A DNA stretch of 14,166 nucleotides from contig JARWMV010000217.1 of the NCBI GenBank assembly GCA_030998015.1, positions 1-14,166 of the forward strand, in the 5' to 3' direction. The stretch comes from Ceratorhiza oryzae-sativae. Lineage: Eukaryota > Basidiomycota > Agaricomycetes > Cantharellales > Ceratobasidiaceae. Within the stretch, counting starts at the first letter, position 1. Each line of letters opens with the position of its first letter. Position numbers and translations under genes: made by a program. Of this stretch, positions 1 to 6,996 are shown one piece after another. Under the pieces are notes generated by a model that did no database searches, was not told where the DNA came from, and was given only the letters and a program-made list of their open reading frames with translations.

Positions 1-1
1 A

Positions 2-85
2 ATCCCGTCTTACTCGGTTCCTATTTTACAGGATTTATTATCCCCGCATATTCCAGCCATGATGCGGTACAAAATAGGTCTGTAG
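2..85 (+). CDS. LAGLIDADG homing endonuclease, C-terminal end only (partial)
   Basis: Open from the window edge and ending in TAG at 83-85, this frame reads as the last 27 residues of a LAGLIDADG intron endonuclease: a SVPILQDLL helix, then PHIPAMMRYKIGL and stop. The same ending recurs here: MMRYKIGL at the end of the frame stopping at 2902, and MMLHKIGL at 6499. Enzymes of this family cut the intron-less allele of their host gene to spread the intron. Only the tail is visible, so activity cannot be judged. The next endonuclease frame begins almost immediately after this stop with its own N-terminus missing, which suggests a rearrangement between two intron genes. Family assignment rests on short motifs and on the matching tails in this window. 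Confidence 0.72.
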   Translation: MPSYSVPILQDLLSPHIPAMMRYKIGL

Positions 86-326
86 TTTTCTATATATTAT
101 TTTGGTTAACGGCAGTGCAACTTACTTTTCTAGACGATTTAGCAATCACTACAGTAGTCTACGAGAAATTAAACAATTAAATGGAAATTCAAGTCTAATT
201 TATACAACTCTAAGTTCTATGGGTCTAACGAATTTTAGTTGGTCTCCTGTTGCATTAACTCCAAATTACCATAAAGAATTTGTTTTGTTAAACAATAAAT
301 CGACTGAGTTAATCAAAGACATTCAT

Positions 327-712
327 CCGCCGGCGTTAGAGGGAATCCTCAGATGAGGTAGCCTTGACCATGAGTCTCATGGTCCAGGCTACCTCCCATA
401 AAGATTCCCTCGTAGAAAATGACGACCGTTCGTCATTTTCAGCCGGCGGCTAAATATCGATATTATGCCGCGCACTAGCAATCGCAAACGGTTGCGATTG
501 CTCACGTTGGTTGGTGGGACAAGTCCCACCAGCAACTAACGCGCGCGGGCCCCCGCTCTATCGGCTAAAATCTTAGGTGTAACCCAAGATTTCAGCCGCT
601 AAAGCGGAGGGTCAACGACCCGTGGGCATTGTTAACGAGGCCGCGTTCGCGGCGAGCCGCGCGCACGCCAGGGCCGCCTTGGCAAGCCAAGGCGTTCGCA
701 GGCGTGCACGGG
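327..712 (+). repeat. Composite palindromic element B+C2 (copy 1), with nested hairpin
   Basis: Positions 327-549 are a B element: half 1 is closed by CCGCCGGC / GCCGGCGG, a linker carries the palindrome ATATCGATAT, and half 2 is closed by CCGCGC / GCGCGG with hairpins GCAATCGCAA / TTGCGATTGC and GGTGGGAC / GTCCCACC. Positions 550-712 are a C-family element (CCCCCGCT... to ...GCACGGG). The same junction recurs at 1280-1615 and 6997-7427, so the pair behaves as one unit. Positions 349-398 are a 50-bp hairpin (AGGTAGCC... / ...GGCTACCT) inserted in the loop of a B sub-hairpin, and absent from the short copies. Confidence 0.9.
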
Positions 713-805
713 TAATGTTCTTTTGCATTTTACACAATATGAAGCAAGAGCTTTAGAGCAAGCTATTCTAAGTGCTATGAAGCCATCACTAAATACAGAA
801 TCTGA

Positions 806-1024
806 CCCGTGCCCGCCTACGATCGCAGCTGCGGCCCTGGCGTGCGCGGGCTCGCGGCCAGAGGGGCCGCCTCGCGCACAACCTAGTGCCCCCCAAACAA
901 TGCAGCGTAGCTGCACATGTTTGGGGGGCACTAGGGCCCAAAACCAAACTCGGTCATCGCAGATGTCCGGCAGGGGTTAGTCACAGACTAACCCGCTTAC
1001 CGTCCCCAGCGCGGCCGGCTCGAG
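806..1024 (+). repeat. F element joined to an inverted G-type end, with nested D hairpin
   Basis: Begins CCCGTGCCCGCC and matches 13449-13590 over its first 77 bp, including GCGGCC and GGCCAGAGGGGCC palindromes. A single-hairpin D element is inserted at 887-930: CTAG, then TGCCCCCC...GGGGGGCA, then CTAG again, giving a 4-bp target duplication (883-886, 931-934). The right part (946-1024) contains CGGTCATCGCAGATGTCCGG and the inverse of the G-element end (GTCCCCAGCGCGGCCGG). It interrupts the GIY-YIG frame after the LNTES block. Confidence 0.82.
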
Positions 1025-1279
1025 GGTTATATTAACTGTATAAATTTCCATAAATCTAGTGTTTTAGGGGAATACGTACGATTTGTTGATATTACCAAAC
1101 CAATGAAAGAAGTTCACCCTTATTCTAAGGAAAATTTACCATTAGTAGAAGGAATCAATTATGATGAAATTCCATTAGGACTAATTTGGGCTTACGATGA
1201 AAATCTCAATAAAATAGGGGAATTTACATCTAGTATTAAAGCAGCAAGTTTTTTGAATATTTCTAAAGGAGCAGTACTC

Positions 1280-1615
1280 CCGCCGGCGTTAGAGGGAATC
1301 CTAAAGATTCCCTCGTAGAAAATGACGACCGTTCGTCATTTTCAGCCGGCGGCTAAATATCGATATTATGCCGCGCACTAGCAATCGCAAACGGTTGCGA
1401 TTGCTCACGTTGGTTGGTGGGACAAGTCCCACCAGCAACTAACGCGCGCGGGCCCCCGCTCTATCGGCTAAAATCTTAGGTGTAACCCAAGATTTCAGCC
1501 GCTAAAGCGGAGGGTCAACGACCCGTGGGCATTGTTAACGAGGCCGCGTTCGCGGCGAGCCGCGCGCACGCCAGGGCCGCCTTGGCAAGCCAAGGCGTTC
1601 GCAGGCGTGCACGGG
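1280..1615 (+). repeat. Composite palindromic element B+C2 (copy 2)
   Basis: B part 1280-1452, C part 1453-1615. Matches the composite at 327-712 but lacks the nested 50-bp hairpin in the first B loop (GGAATCCTAAAGATTCC is continuous). It interrupts the endonuclease frame inside a NUMOD-like repeat, and the frame resumes at 1617 (Asn-Ile-Asn-Lys-Lys). Confidence 0.9.
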
Positions 1616-1961
1616 TAATATTAATAAAAAATTCACTAATGGCATATTTGAGGGTAAAGTTATATCTTTATTATTTTGTAGAAATATCCTAGGTGCTATT
1701 AGTAATAAAATTCCAGTGGTAGTTATTGACCTACTAACTGACCAAGCCTACCATTATTTCACAATTGGAGGCGCAAGTCAAGCTATAGGTATGGGAAAAA
1801 CAATAAACCCTGGTACAGTTAAAACTAAATGGATTAAACCTGGGAAATTATATCAAAATCGATGGTTAATTGTCGAGGAATCAAATTACACTGGAAAACC
1901 TTACATTGAAGGCCCTACGGCTCTAGTGTAGAACAATCATTTTTCTTTCCAATCTTTTAAC

Positions 1962-1992
1962 GTGGGTTTTGCCCCTTAAGGGGCCAACCCAC
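1962..1992 (+). repeat. GC-rich stem-loop after the GIY-YIG stop
   Basis: GTGGGTT, then GCCCCTTAAGGGGC, then AACCCAC forms a long hairpin 30 bp downstream of the stop at 1931. It may stabilise or end the transcript of the endonuclease frame, or be a simple member of the palindrome population. It matches no other repeat in the window. Confidence 0.6.
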
Positions 1993-2120
1993 ACCCCACT
2001 ATTGCTGTCGAAGCCGTATCTTTAGAAAAATATTTAGTATGGCTGGATAGCCAATACTAATTCATCAGAATTAAATATTGAATAACGAACTACGAGATCT
2101 ATTTTATGTTGAAAATCAAA

Positions 2121-2314
2121 CCCCCGCTTAGGGTCATCCAGCATTGTATTTATATATAAATACATGCTGTTGACCCGAGGGGTTTGGTTATCGAGGCCGC
2201 GTTCGCGGCGAGCCGCGCGCACGCCAGGGCCGCCTTGGCTTGATTATTGACCTTAAGGTCAATATGAGCCAAGCTTGCTTGGCTTAAGCCAGGGCGTTCG
2301 CAGGCGTGCACGGG
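2121..2314 (+). repeat. C element (copy 1), 194 bp, with target duplication
   Basis: Flanked by TCAAA at 2116-2120 and 2315-2319. Hairpin 1 starts CCCCCGCTTAGGGTC and includes an AT-rich stem (TGTATTTATATATAAATACA). Hairpin 2 runs from GAGGCCGCG to GCACGGG. Between the hairpins lies TTTGG, complementary to the CAAA of the target. 194-bp copies with the same organisation lie at 6021-6214 and 9930-10123. Removal of the element and one TCAAA gives a continuous Glu-Asn-Gln-Lys-Val-Ile-Pro reading. Confidence 0.92.
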
Positions 2315-2328
2315 TCAAAAAGTAATTC

Positions 2329-2388
2329 CTCCGCGCTTAGGCCGCCCTGCGGGCGATCAAAGAGCGCGGAGGGGAAGAGGTTAGGGTC
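2329..2388 (+). repeat. H hairpin (part of J element) plus 13-15 bp extra
   Basis: Stem CTCCGCGCT / AGCGCGGAG encloses GGCCGCCCTGCGGGCGATC. The same unit occurs at 11881-11927 and inverted at 13601-13647. An extra tail (AAGAGGTTAGGG) separates it from the resuming endonuclease frame at 2389 (Ser-Asn-Ile-Gly-Asp). Confidence 0.8.
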
Positions 2389-2542
2389 AAACATAGGTGA
2401 TTTATTAACACTTGAGGGGCTTTGTTATTGGATTTGCGATGACGGTTATTGGAATGGGAACGGTGTACATTTGTGTACAGAATCTTTCACATTAGAAGAG
2501 GTAAATCTTTTGGTTAAAACTTTAACTGAAAAATTTAATTTG

Positions 2543-2728
2543 ACCCTCGAGAATCGATGTAGATTTGCCTTCGCAAATCATCGATTCTCGGCGAGACGGC
2601 CGCGCTGGGGACGCCCGAAATGTGATTTCCAAAAACACCCCCAAACATGTGCAGCTACGCTGCATTGTTTGGGGGTGGTTTTGGCCAAGCCCTACGGGCA
2701 TCCATTCGGGCGTCCCCAGCGCGACGGA
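2543..2728 (+). repeat. G element (copy 1) with nested hairpins
   Basis: Runs from ACCCTCGAG to GCGCGACGG. It contains the ATCGAT-closed hairpin GATTTGCCTTCGCAAATC. The main stem is CGCGCTGGGGACGCCCG / CGGGCGTCCCCAGCGCG. The inner stem CCAAAAACACC / TGGTTTTGG carries a D-type hairpin (CCCCAAACATG...TTTGGGGG) in its loop. It interrupts the LAGLIDADG frame after the Phe-Asn-Leu-Thr residues. Confidence 0.87.
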
Positions 2729-2820
2729 ATGTTCCATCAGTAAAAACAATGGTAATTTTAGAATACGAATTTCTTCTAAGTCCATACCTGAACTACAAAA
2801 TGGTTATCACCTATAATGCC

Positions 2821-2872
2821 TCCGCGCGTTCCCTGCTCGGTCATCGAAGATGTCCGGCAGGGGCGCACTAAA
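2821..2872 (+). repeat. Short GC-rich insert with G-end module
   Basis: TCCGCGCG...GGCGCACTA includes CGGTCATCGAAGATGTCCGG. That module is also at 953-972 (one difference) and inverted at about 3976-3995. It separates the Pro-Ile-Met-Pro segment from the conserved C-terminal MMRYKIGL. Confidence 0.7.
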
Positions 2873-2902
2873 CCGATGATGCGATATAAAATAGGTCTTT
2901 AA

Positions 2903-3192
2903 TGTTTAGAGTATTGTTTCTTTCTTTGATTGGGAGTTATGGCAGACTTCCTTAATATTAATTAATATTAGTCAATATTAATCATTTTTAGTCAAAAAAA
3001 AAAATGAATTTCCAACAAACCCCTCCCCTAAGATCACGCAGCTTCAATCTTCCGTATGAAGAAGTCCATAAAATGGACGATCGGAGCTGCTTTAGTTTAG
3101 GAGAATCTCATTAGAAGATATACTTCTACAGGGACCCCATAATTTAACATTTCAACCATACTCCACTTACTTACCCTTTTCTTAAAATATTA
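2903..3192 (+). other. Non-coding, AT-rich; probable 3' structured part of the upstream intron
   Basis: No gene seen. AT-rich run 2950-3005. Then AGATCACGCAGCTTC (about 3031-3045) opens a branched structure: outer stem GCAGCT / AGCTGC (3040-3093) enclosing hairpins TCTTC / GAAGA and GTCCAT / ATGGAC. Downstream is TACAGGGACCCC. The same pair of motifs (AGATCACATAGCTTC ... TTTACAGGGTCCC) lies after the core of nad1 intron 3 (about 12035-12186), so this is probably a group I intron 3' domain. The exon it would join was not identified. Confidence 0.4.
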
Positions 3193-3196
3193 CTAC

Positions 3197-3342
3197 TGAC
3201 CCCCAAACATGTGCAGCTACGCTGCATTGTTTGGGGGGCAGTAGCCCCCCAATAATGCAATGACCTCCCAATGCGTTACCAAGCCTGTAAGGCACGCCCT
3301 ACGGGCCAACGTATTGGGAGGGCCATTGCAATCATTGGGGGT
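3197..3342 (+). repeat. D element (copy 1), double hairpin with CTAC target duplication
   Basis: CTAC at 3193-3196 and 3343-3346 flank TGACCCCC...GGGGGT. Hairpin 1 is the CCCCCAAACATG...TTGGGGGG unit. The junction is CAGTAG, the reverse complement of CTACTG (target plus element end). Hairpin 2 starts CCCCCCAATAATGC and contains CCTCCCAATGCG and a GCCCTACGGGC loop stem. Confidence 0.9.
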
Positions 3343-3346
3343 CTAC

Positions 3347-3720
3347 TGTGGAATCGAATTATGGCATTCGCCCTGTTGGGTGGGGCGCCCAGTTACCCCT
3401 GGGCTTCCTACTAGTCTCCAACTGGAAGACATGCCCCAGGTATACTCCAACACGTGTTGGGTTTAGTTCATTTGATTTCGATAGTACACAAAACAAATAA
3501 ATTTCTAATTATGGTGTCCCACTAGTATTGTTATTTGTATAACAATATATTAGAGGTATTCCCCTAATTATAATAATTGAAGAAAAGGCCCTAGGTTTCG
3601 TCTTATGTTATTAGGCTATGTATCGAAAATCTTTCTAAACCTTTTTGTATGTGTCCAAAGAGCTGGCGACCTAGTTCCCCATGGGCTAGCGAATTATTCC
3701 CGACCCTAACCTAAAAACTA
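3347..3720. other. No recognisable gene
   Basis: An open stretch ending at 3466 is GC-rich and Trp/Pro/Cys-rich, with no family resemblance. The rest (3467-3720) is AT-rich with many stops. No tRNA cloverleaf, rRNA block or intron core was found by eye. A stretch around 3570-3610 vaguely echoes the IIERK codons of nad1 but cannot be aligned further. Confidence 0.5.
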
Positions 3721-3942
3721 ACCCTCGAGAATCGATGTAGATTTGCCTTCGCAAATCATCGATTCTCGGCGAGCCGGCCGCGACGGTTTCTTTAAGACCC
3801 TCGAGCCGGCCGCGCTGGGGACGCCCGAAATGTGATTTCCAAAAACACCCCCAAACATGTGCAGCTACGCTGCATTGTTTGGGGGTGGTTTTGGGCCCTA
3901 CGGGCCCAAGGGACATCCATTCGGGCGTCCCAGCGCGACGGA
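3721..3942 (+). repeat. Two adjacent G elements (partial and full)
   Basis: Positions 3721-3786 run from ACCCTCGAGAATCGATG to GCCGGCCGCGACGG, with the GATTTGCCTTCGCAAATC hairpin but without the main stem. Positions 3797-3942 start again with ACCCTCGAG, lack that hairpin, and have the main stem with the CCAAAAACACC / TGGTTTTGG inner stem and nested D hairpin. Together they split what is one unit at 2543-2728. The G-end module follows inverted at about 3976-3995. Confidence 0.82.
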
Positions 3943-4033
3943 TTAGTTTCCCTTTCAGTTTGGGTGCGTCTCTGCCGGACATCTTCGATGACCGATCAGT
4001 GAACGCCTAACCCAACCGAGGACGGGAAGAGTC

Positions 4034-4061
4034 CGATTTGCGCATCATGATGCGCAAATCG
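4034..4061. repeat. 28-bp perfect palindrome
   Basis: CGATTTGCGCATCATGATGCGCAAATCG is its own reverse complement when read as two 14-bp arms: CGATTTGCGCATCA and its complement. A second stem-loop, TACTGCAGC-TCC-GCTGCAGTA, lies at 4113-4133. Both are in the gene-free region before nad1 and could be RNA processing signals or decayed elements. Confidence 0.75.
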
Positions 4062-4133
4062 GGGGTTGGAAATCCAATCGCCAGTCCTAAGGAAAATTTA
4101 GTGAAACAAAGATACTGCAGCTCCGCTGCAGTA

Positions 4134-4453
4134 CTCCCAAAATGGTTTTTGGCTGCCCCTGTCGGGGCTTGTGGCAATACAATGCACGACATGGAAAGTC
4201 CTTACCGGCGCGGGGGATTTCCCTAAGAAATAAGAAAATAGAATAACTACATAAGTTTAATATTCATAGAGGATGTGATTATATTATCAAGTCATTCTAT
4301 CATTTATTTGTGGCGCCCCACGGGATCCTAAGTTCAGCATCCTGGAAAACATGTTTTTCAGGTAGATGCCTGAATTAAAAATATAGCATGATTCTGTAAT
4401 ATGATATACCTTTAAAATGTAAGTCTTATAAATATTTACAATTTTACAAATCA
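4134..4453. other. AT-rich leader before nad1; no gene seen
   Basis: Contains CCTGGAAAACATGTTTTTCAGG (an imperfect hairpin near 4340-4361) and a mostly AT tract running into the nad1 start. It presumably includes the nad1 5' leader and may hold a promoter, but no consensus could be assigned. There is no GC-rich insert in the last 230 bp before the ATG. Confidence 0.45.
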
Positions 4454-4615
4454 ATGTCATCCACAGGATTTAATTTTTTAAACGTCCTTATTGTTCTTGT
4501 ACCTATGTTATTAGGTGTTGCTTTCATGACCATAATAGAAAGAAAAGTATTAGCGGCCATGCAAAGAAGAGTAGGTCCAGATACTGTTGGTATCTATGGT
4601 ATAGCTCAACCATTT
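4454..4615 (+). CDS. nad1: NADH dehydrogenase subunit 1, exon 1 (residues 1-54)
   Basis: ND1 is a membrane subunit of respiratory complex I, lying at the junction with the peripheral arm near the quinone site. The exon begins ATG TCA TCC ACA and encodes the first transmembrane helix ([19 protein letters not shown]), then the conserved loop [21 protein letters not shown], and ends in AQPF. Translation beyond 4618 hits TAG, as expected at a 5' splice site, and the conserved continuation (A-D-A-A-K-L) appears at 8954. The start is chosen because its length matches fungal ND1 N-termini; the frame is also open upstream. No palindromic element lies in this exon. The last base T at 4615 suits the U-G pair of group I introns, but the 3' end of the intron would fit a boundary one base later. 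Confidence 0.95.
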
Positions 4616-4662
4616 GCCTAGCGAGTGGCATTATCTCATGGATGCGTCGCGGTGCGTCCCTA

Positions 4663-4686
4663 GGGTATTCACCATGGTGAATACCC
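4663..4686. repeat. 24-bp perfect palindrome in intron 1
   Basis: GGGTATTCACCA and its reverse complement form a perfect stem 48 bp inside the intron, where group I introns often carry a P2-type extension. It is probably an intron stem rather than a mobile element, as no other copy is present. Confidence 0.7.
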
Positions 4687-4775
4687 TCTTACCTTAGACA
4701 GAATCATTTGGGGCAGAGATAATTGAAAACAGAACTATATGCTGGGAACCGTCAATTAAAAATTTATACTCGTAG

Positions 4776-4852
4776 ACCCCCAATAATTGCGCATTATTGG
4801 GGGGCTACTGCCCCTCAAACAATGCAGCGTAGCTGCACATGTTTGGGGGTCA
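4776..4852 (-). repeat. D element (copy 2), GTAG target duplication
   Basis: GTAG at 4772-4775 and 4853-4856 flank ACCCCC...GGGGGTCA (inverse of the 3197-3342 ends). Hairpin 1: CCCCCAATAAT / ATTATTGGGGGG. Junction: CTACTG, complementary to CAGTAG. Hairpin 2: CCCCTCAAACA / TGTTTGGGGG. It sits between the P and Q segments of the intron core, in a region that tolerates extra stems. Confidence 0.9.
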
Positions 4853-5010
4853 GTAGAGTGACAATTAAGTTTTTAGGCACAATCAGCAAGTAAGAGTTCA
4901 ACTCCCTTCAACGATCACACGTTCTGCATACTTTCAAGTATGGTGGGGACCCTAGTTTCCGGTCGGGTTTCCCTTAATAAATTCTTGCCGCCGGCAGGGT
5001 CTACTGGCCT

Positions 5011-5032
5011 CCCAATGCGTTACCAAGCCTGG
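5011..5032 (+). repeat. Truncated D-element fragment
   Basis: CCTCCCAATGCGTTACCAAG matches the interior of hairpin 2 of the D element at 3197-3342 (near 3262) without the partner arm. GCCGCCGGCAGGG just before it resembles a B-element end. This is a decayed or rearranged remnant. Confidence 0.6.
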
Positions 5033-5111
5033 CATATTATAGTATGATGATATGATCTATTTCTTGAGGAATGCCGCTGCCGCCTTTTTATTTATTGTTC
5101 TTAATATAATG

Positions 5112-5274
5112 CCCCCGCTCTATCGGCTAAAATCTTAGGTGTAACCCAAGATTTCAGCCGCTAAAGCGGAGGGTCAACGACCCGTGGGCATTGTTAACGA
5201 GGCCGCGTTCGCGGCGAGCCGCGCGCACGCCAGGGCCGCCTTGGCAAGCCAAGGCGTTCGCAGGCGTGCACGGG
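5112..5274 (+). repeat. C2 element alone (163 bp), TAATG/TAATA flanks
   Basis: TAATG (5107-5111) precedes CCCCCGCTC..., and TAATA (5275-5279) follows GCACGGG. The inter-hairpin segment CATTG is complementary to the left AATG. It is the only C2 copy in + orientation not preceded by a B element, so it shows the left target copy that the B+C2 composites lack. Removal of the element and one target copy keeps the LAGLIDADG leader in frame. Confidence 0.9.
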
Positions 5275-5592
5275 TAATAAATATTTGCTCTTTTGAAATT
5301 GAATCAGCTTACTTTTGTGAACATCTCAACAATTTTTTTTACTCTGTAATTGCAGGATTGGGTGACATTAATTGTAGTCCATTGTTAGTGCTGTCTTTTG
5401 TAGTGCCTACAAAACCCGAAGAAAACTCTGCACAAAAACCAAAACGGCGATTGAGTCAAGCGGAAAGAAATAGTTTTGAACTGGCAGAAAATTTGAAAGA
5501 AATTCTAGTTGGCTGCCTTTTGGGTGATTTACACTGTCGAGACCGTTATCAAACGGGAAATGTAACTTTATATTTCGAACAAGGAGTAAGTC

Positions 5593-5765
5593 CCGCCGGC
5601 GTTAGAGGGAATCCTAAAGATTCCCTCGTAGAAAATGACGACCGTTCGTCATTTTCAGCCGGCGGCTAAATATCGATATTATGCCGCGCACTAGCAATCG
5701 CAAACGGTTGCGATTGCTCACGTTGGTTGGTGGGACAAGTCCCACCAGCAACTAACGCGCGCGGG
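5593..5765 (+). repeat. B element alone (+ orientation)
   Basis: A 172-bp unit with the short loop form. Flanks read AGTC before and GACT after, with no direct repeat. It lies in the LAGLIDADG frame between the GVS and DYLF residues. Related proteins usually have two or three residues there, so a few target bases may have been lost. Confidence 0.9.
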
Positions 5766-6020
5766 ACTATTTATTCTATTTATTTGAATTATTTGAAAGC
5801 TATTGTAGTTCAACCCCCAAAATCTATGATAGACAACCGGATACCAGAACCGGTAAAGTTTATACTCGAATTGTATTTACTACCTATTCCTTGCCTTGTT
5901 TTAATTATTTATATAACCTATTTTACCATGAGGGTAAAAAAGTAATACCATTAAATATTGCAAATCTGCTAACACCTAGAGGTTTGGCTCACTTAATTGC
6001 TGAAGATGGATCTTTTCAAA

Positions 6021-6214
6021 CCCCCGCTTAGGGTCATCCAGCATTGTATTTATATATAAATACATGCTGTTGACCCGAGGGGTTTGGTTATCGAGGCCGC
6101 GTTCGCGGCGAGCCGCGCGCACGCCAGGGCCGCCTTGGCTTGATTATTGACCTTAAGGTCAATATGAGCCAAGCTTGCTTGGCTTAAGCCAGGGCGTTCG
6201 CAGGCGTGCACGGG
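6021..6214 (+). repeat. C element (copy 2), 194 bp, TCAAA duplication
   Basis: TCAAA at 6016-6020 and 6215-6219. Same organisation as 2121-2314, with the inter-hairpin TTTGG complement. It is inserted immediately after LAGLIDADG motif 2 (EDGSFQ). Confidence 0.93.
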
Positions 6215-6233
6215 TCAAAAAACACACTCAATG

Positions 6234-6295
6234 GCCTCCGAGCCATTACCCCCCCAAACAATGCAGCATAGCTGCATCAGTTTGGGGGGTCATTG
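6234..6295 (+). repeat. Small D-family double hairpin in the LAGLIDADG frame
   Basis: AATGG-CCTCCGAG-CCATT forms a small first hairpin. CCCCCCCAAAC...GTTTGGGGGG forms the second, ending CATTGG. Flanks CAATGG and CATTGG are direct repeats with one mismatch. An inverted relative is nested in 11537-11696. Deleting 6234-6295 restores the Ser-Met-Val-Ile reading. Confidence 0.8.
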
Positions 6296-6996
6296 GTTAT
6301 TCTTTGTACTGACTCATTTAGTTACGAAGAAGTAACTCTATTATCTAATACTTTAAATGCCAACTGGAATTTAGAGAGTTATGTTTACAAAGAAAGAGAT
6401 AGTTATAGAATCAAAATACCCAAACGAAGCTTACCTAAAATGCAAAGTTTACTAAAAAACCTTATGCCTGTTATGATGTTACACAAAATTGGGCTGTAGT
6501 TATATTAAATTTTTTCCCCTCCCCTCCAGCGTACATTTTTAGGATGTCACGCCCTACGGATAGGGTTAGGGAAAATTGAAATGGACTAATTTCACAAATT
6601 GAGCAAGCGGTTGGTCAAAACCGATTGGCGGGGCGGATTAGCGAGGGAACTTTAAAGTGATCCCTAAAATCTAGTGCCTTGTGTATTGTAATACTACTGA
6701 AATAAGTTATCTAGCTTCCAGCTGCTTAAATAACAAAGAACCCGGTAAGTTGGGTATAACTAATATTATTGATATGATCTATTTCTTAAGGGAAAGTCGC
6801 ATTAATTTTATTATTAAATTTTATTATTTACACAATTGTGCATTTAGATTCTATTGAAAATACTTATCTTGCTTTCAATCTCCTTGTTTGTAAGGAACCA
6901 GGATTTATATATCGCCAGATAATTCGATATATGTCTTGGCCTAAGATTGAGCGATTTAAAAAACATATAGCCCTTGATCATTGTCAAGATGTACCT

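Larger units (their letters stand above)
93..1931 (+). pseudogene. GIY-YIG homing endonuclease with NUMOD-like C-terminus, broken by three palindromic insertions
   Basis: Four segments form one continuous endonuclease: 93-326, 714-805, 1025-1279 and 1617-1931. Segment 1 has the block after the YIG motif (GSATYFSRRFSNHY, with the catalytic-type Arg) and LNGNSSLIYTTL. Segment 2 has QYEARALEQAIL, which holds the metal-binding Glu, then MKPSLNT. Segments 3 and 4 contain NUMOD-type repeats (IGEFTSSIKAASFLNIS; the region around FTIGGASQAIGMGKTI). The GIY tripeptide and start codon are absent, since 93 lies right behind the preceding LAGLIDADG stop, so the 5' part is lost. The gaps hold elements at 327-712, 806-1024 and 1280-1615, each with stops. 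No frameshift is seen within the four segments. Such proteins nick or cut DNA to mobilise introns; this copy should be inactive unless the insertions are bypassed. Confidence 0.78.
2075..2902 (+). pseudogene. LAGLIDADG homing endonuclease, second half only, interrupted and frameshifted
   Basis: Segments 2075-2120, 2320-2328, 2389-2543, 2729-2820 and 2873-2902 form the second half of a LAGLIDADG protein. They show LRDLFYVENQKVIP, then the second motif region LTLEGLCYWICDDGYW, then VHLCTESFTLEEVNLL, NNGNFRIRISSKSIPELQ and the ending MMRYKIGL followed by TAA at 2900-2902. No first LAGLIDADG motif is present between the previous stop at 1931 and 2075, and an in-frame TAA at 2072 precedes the fragment, so the N-terminal half is lost. 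Besides four insertions, one base appears missing near 2800-2801: the frame up to SIPELQ must shift by one to read WLSPIMP before the final insertion. It is probably a remnant belonging to the intron that starts upstream of the window. Confidence 0.75.
5052..6499 (+). pseudogene. LAGLIDADG homing endonuclease of nad1 intron 1, interrupted by four elements
   Basis: Segments 5052-5111, 5277-5592, 5765-6020, 6220-6234 and 6296-6499 give one two-motif LAGLIDADG protein. It starts MIYFLRNAAAAFLFIVLN, a hydrophobic leader. Motif 1 is EILVGCLLGDLHC, followed by GNVTLYFEQG. Then come RIVFTTYSLPCFNYLYNLFY, motif 2 LTPRGLAHLIAEDGSF, VILCTDSFSYEEVTLL and the ending MLHKIGL with TAG. No internal frameshift is seen: every gap is an inserted palindrome with stops, and codon phase is kept across each C-type gap. 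In motif 2, Ala-Glu-Asp-Gly replaces the commoner Asp-Asp-Gly. It lies in the P8 loop of the intron and would promote intron homing into nad1. It is non-functional as DNA unless the inserts are removed or skipped. Confidence 0.85.

Noticed and set aside
632..931. Arg/Pro/Ala-rich minus-strand reading frame
   Set aside because: Lies over palindromic C2, F and D elements with no family features; open only because of high GC.
2034..2222. Minus-strand frame ending in a plausible-looking hydrophobic stretch
   Set aside because: Overlaps the LAGLIDADG remnant and a C element on the other strand; no recognisable domain.
3260..3466. 68-residue frame with Trp/Cys-rich end
   Set aside because: Begins inside a D element and shows no similarity to a known mitochondrial protein.
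4190..4202. ATGGAAAGTCC resembling the CR-I motif of RNase P RNA
   Set aside because: No matching CR-V partner or P4 helix found downstream; too short alone.
4616..4640. Group II intron 5' end (GCGAG near GUGYG)
   Set aside because: No domain V, and the P7 pairing shows a group I core.
4893..4907. tRNA T-arm-like GAGTTCAACTC
   Set aside because: No acceptor, D or anticodon stems around it; it lies in the Q-R region of the intron 1 core.
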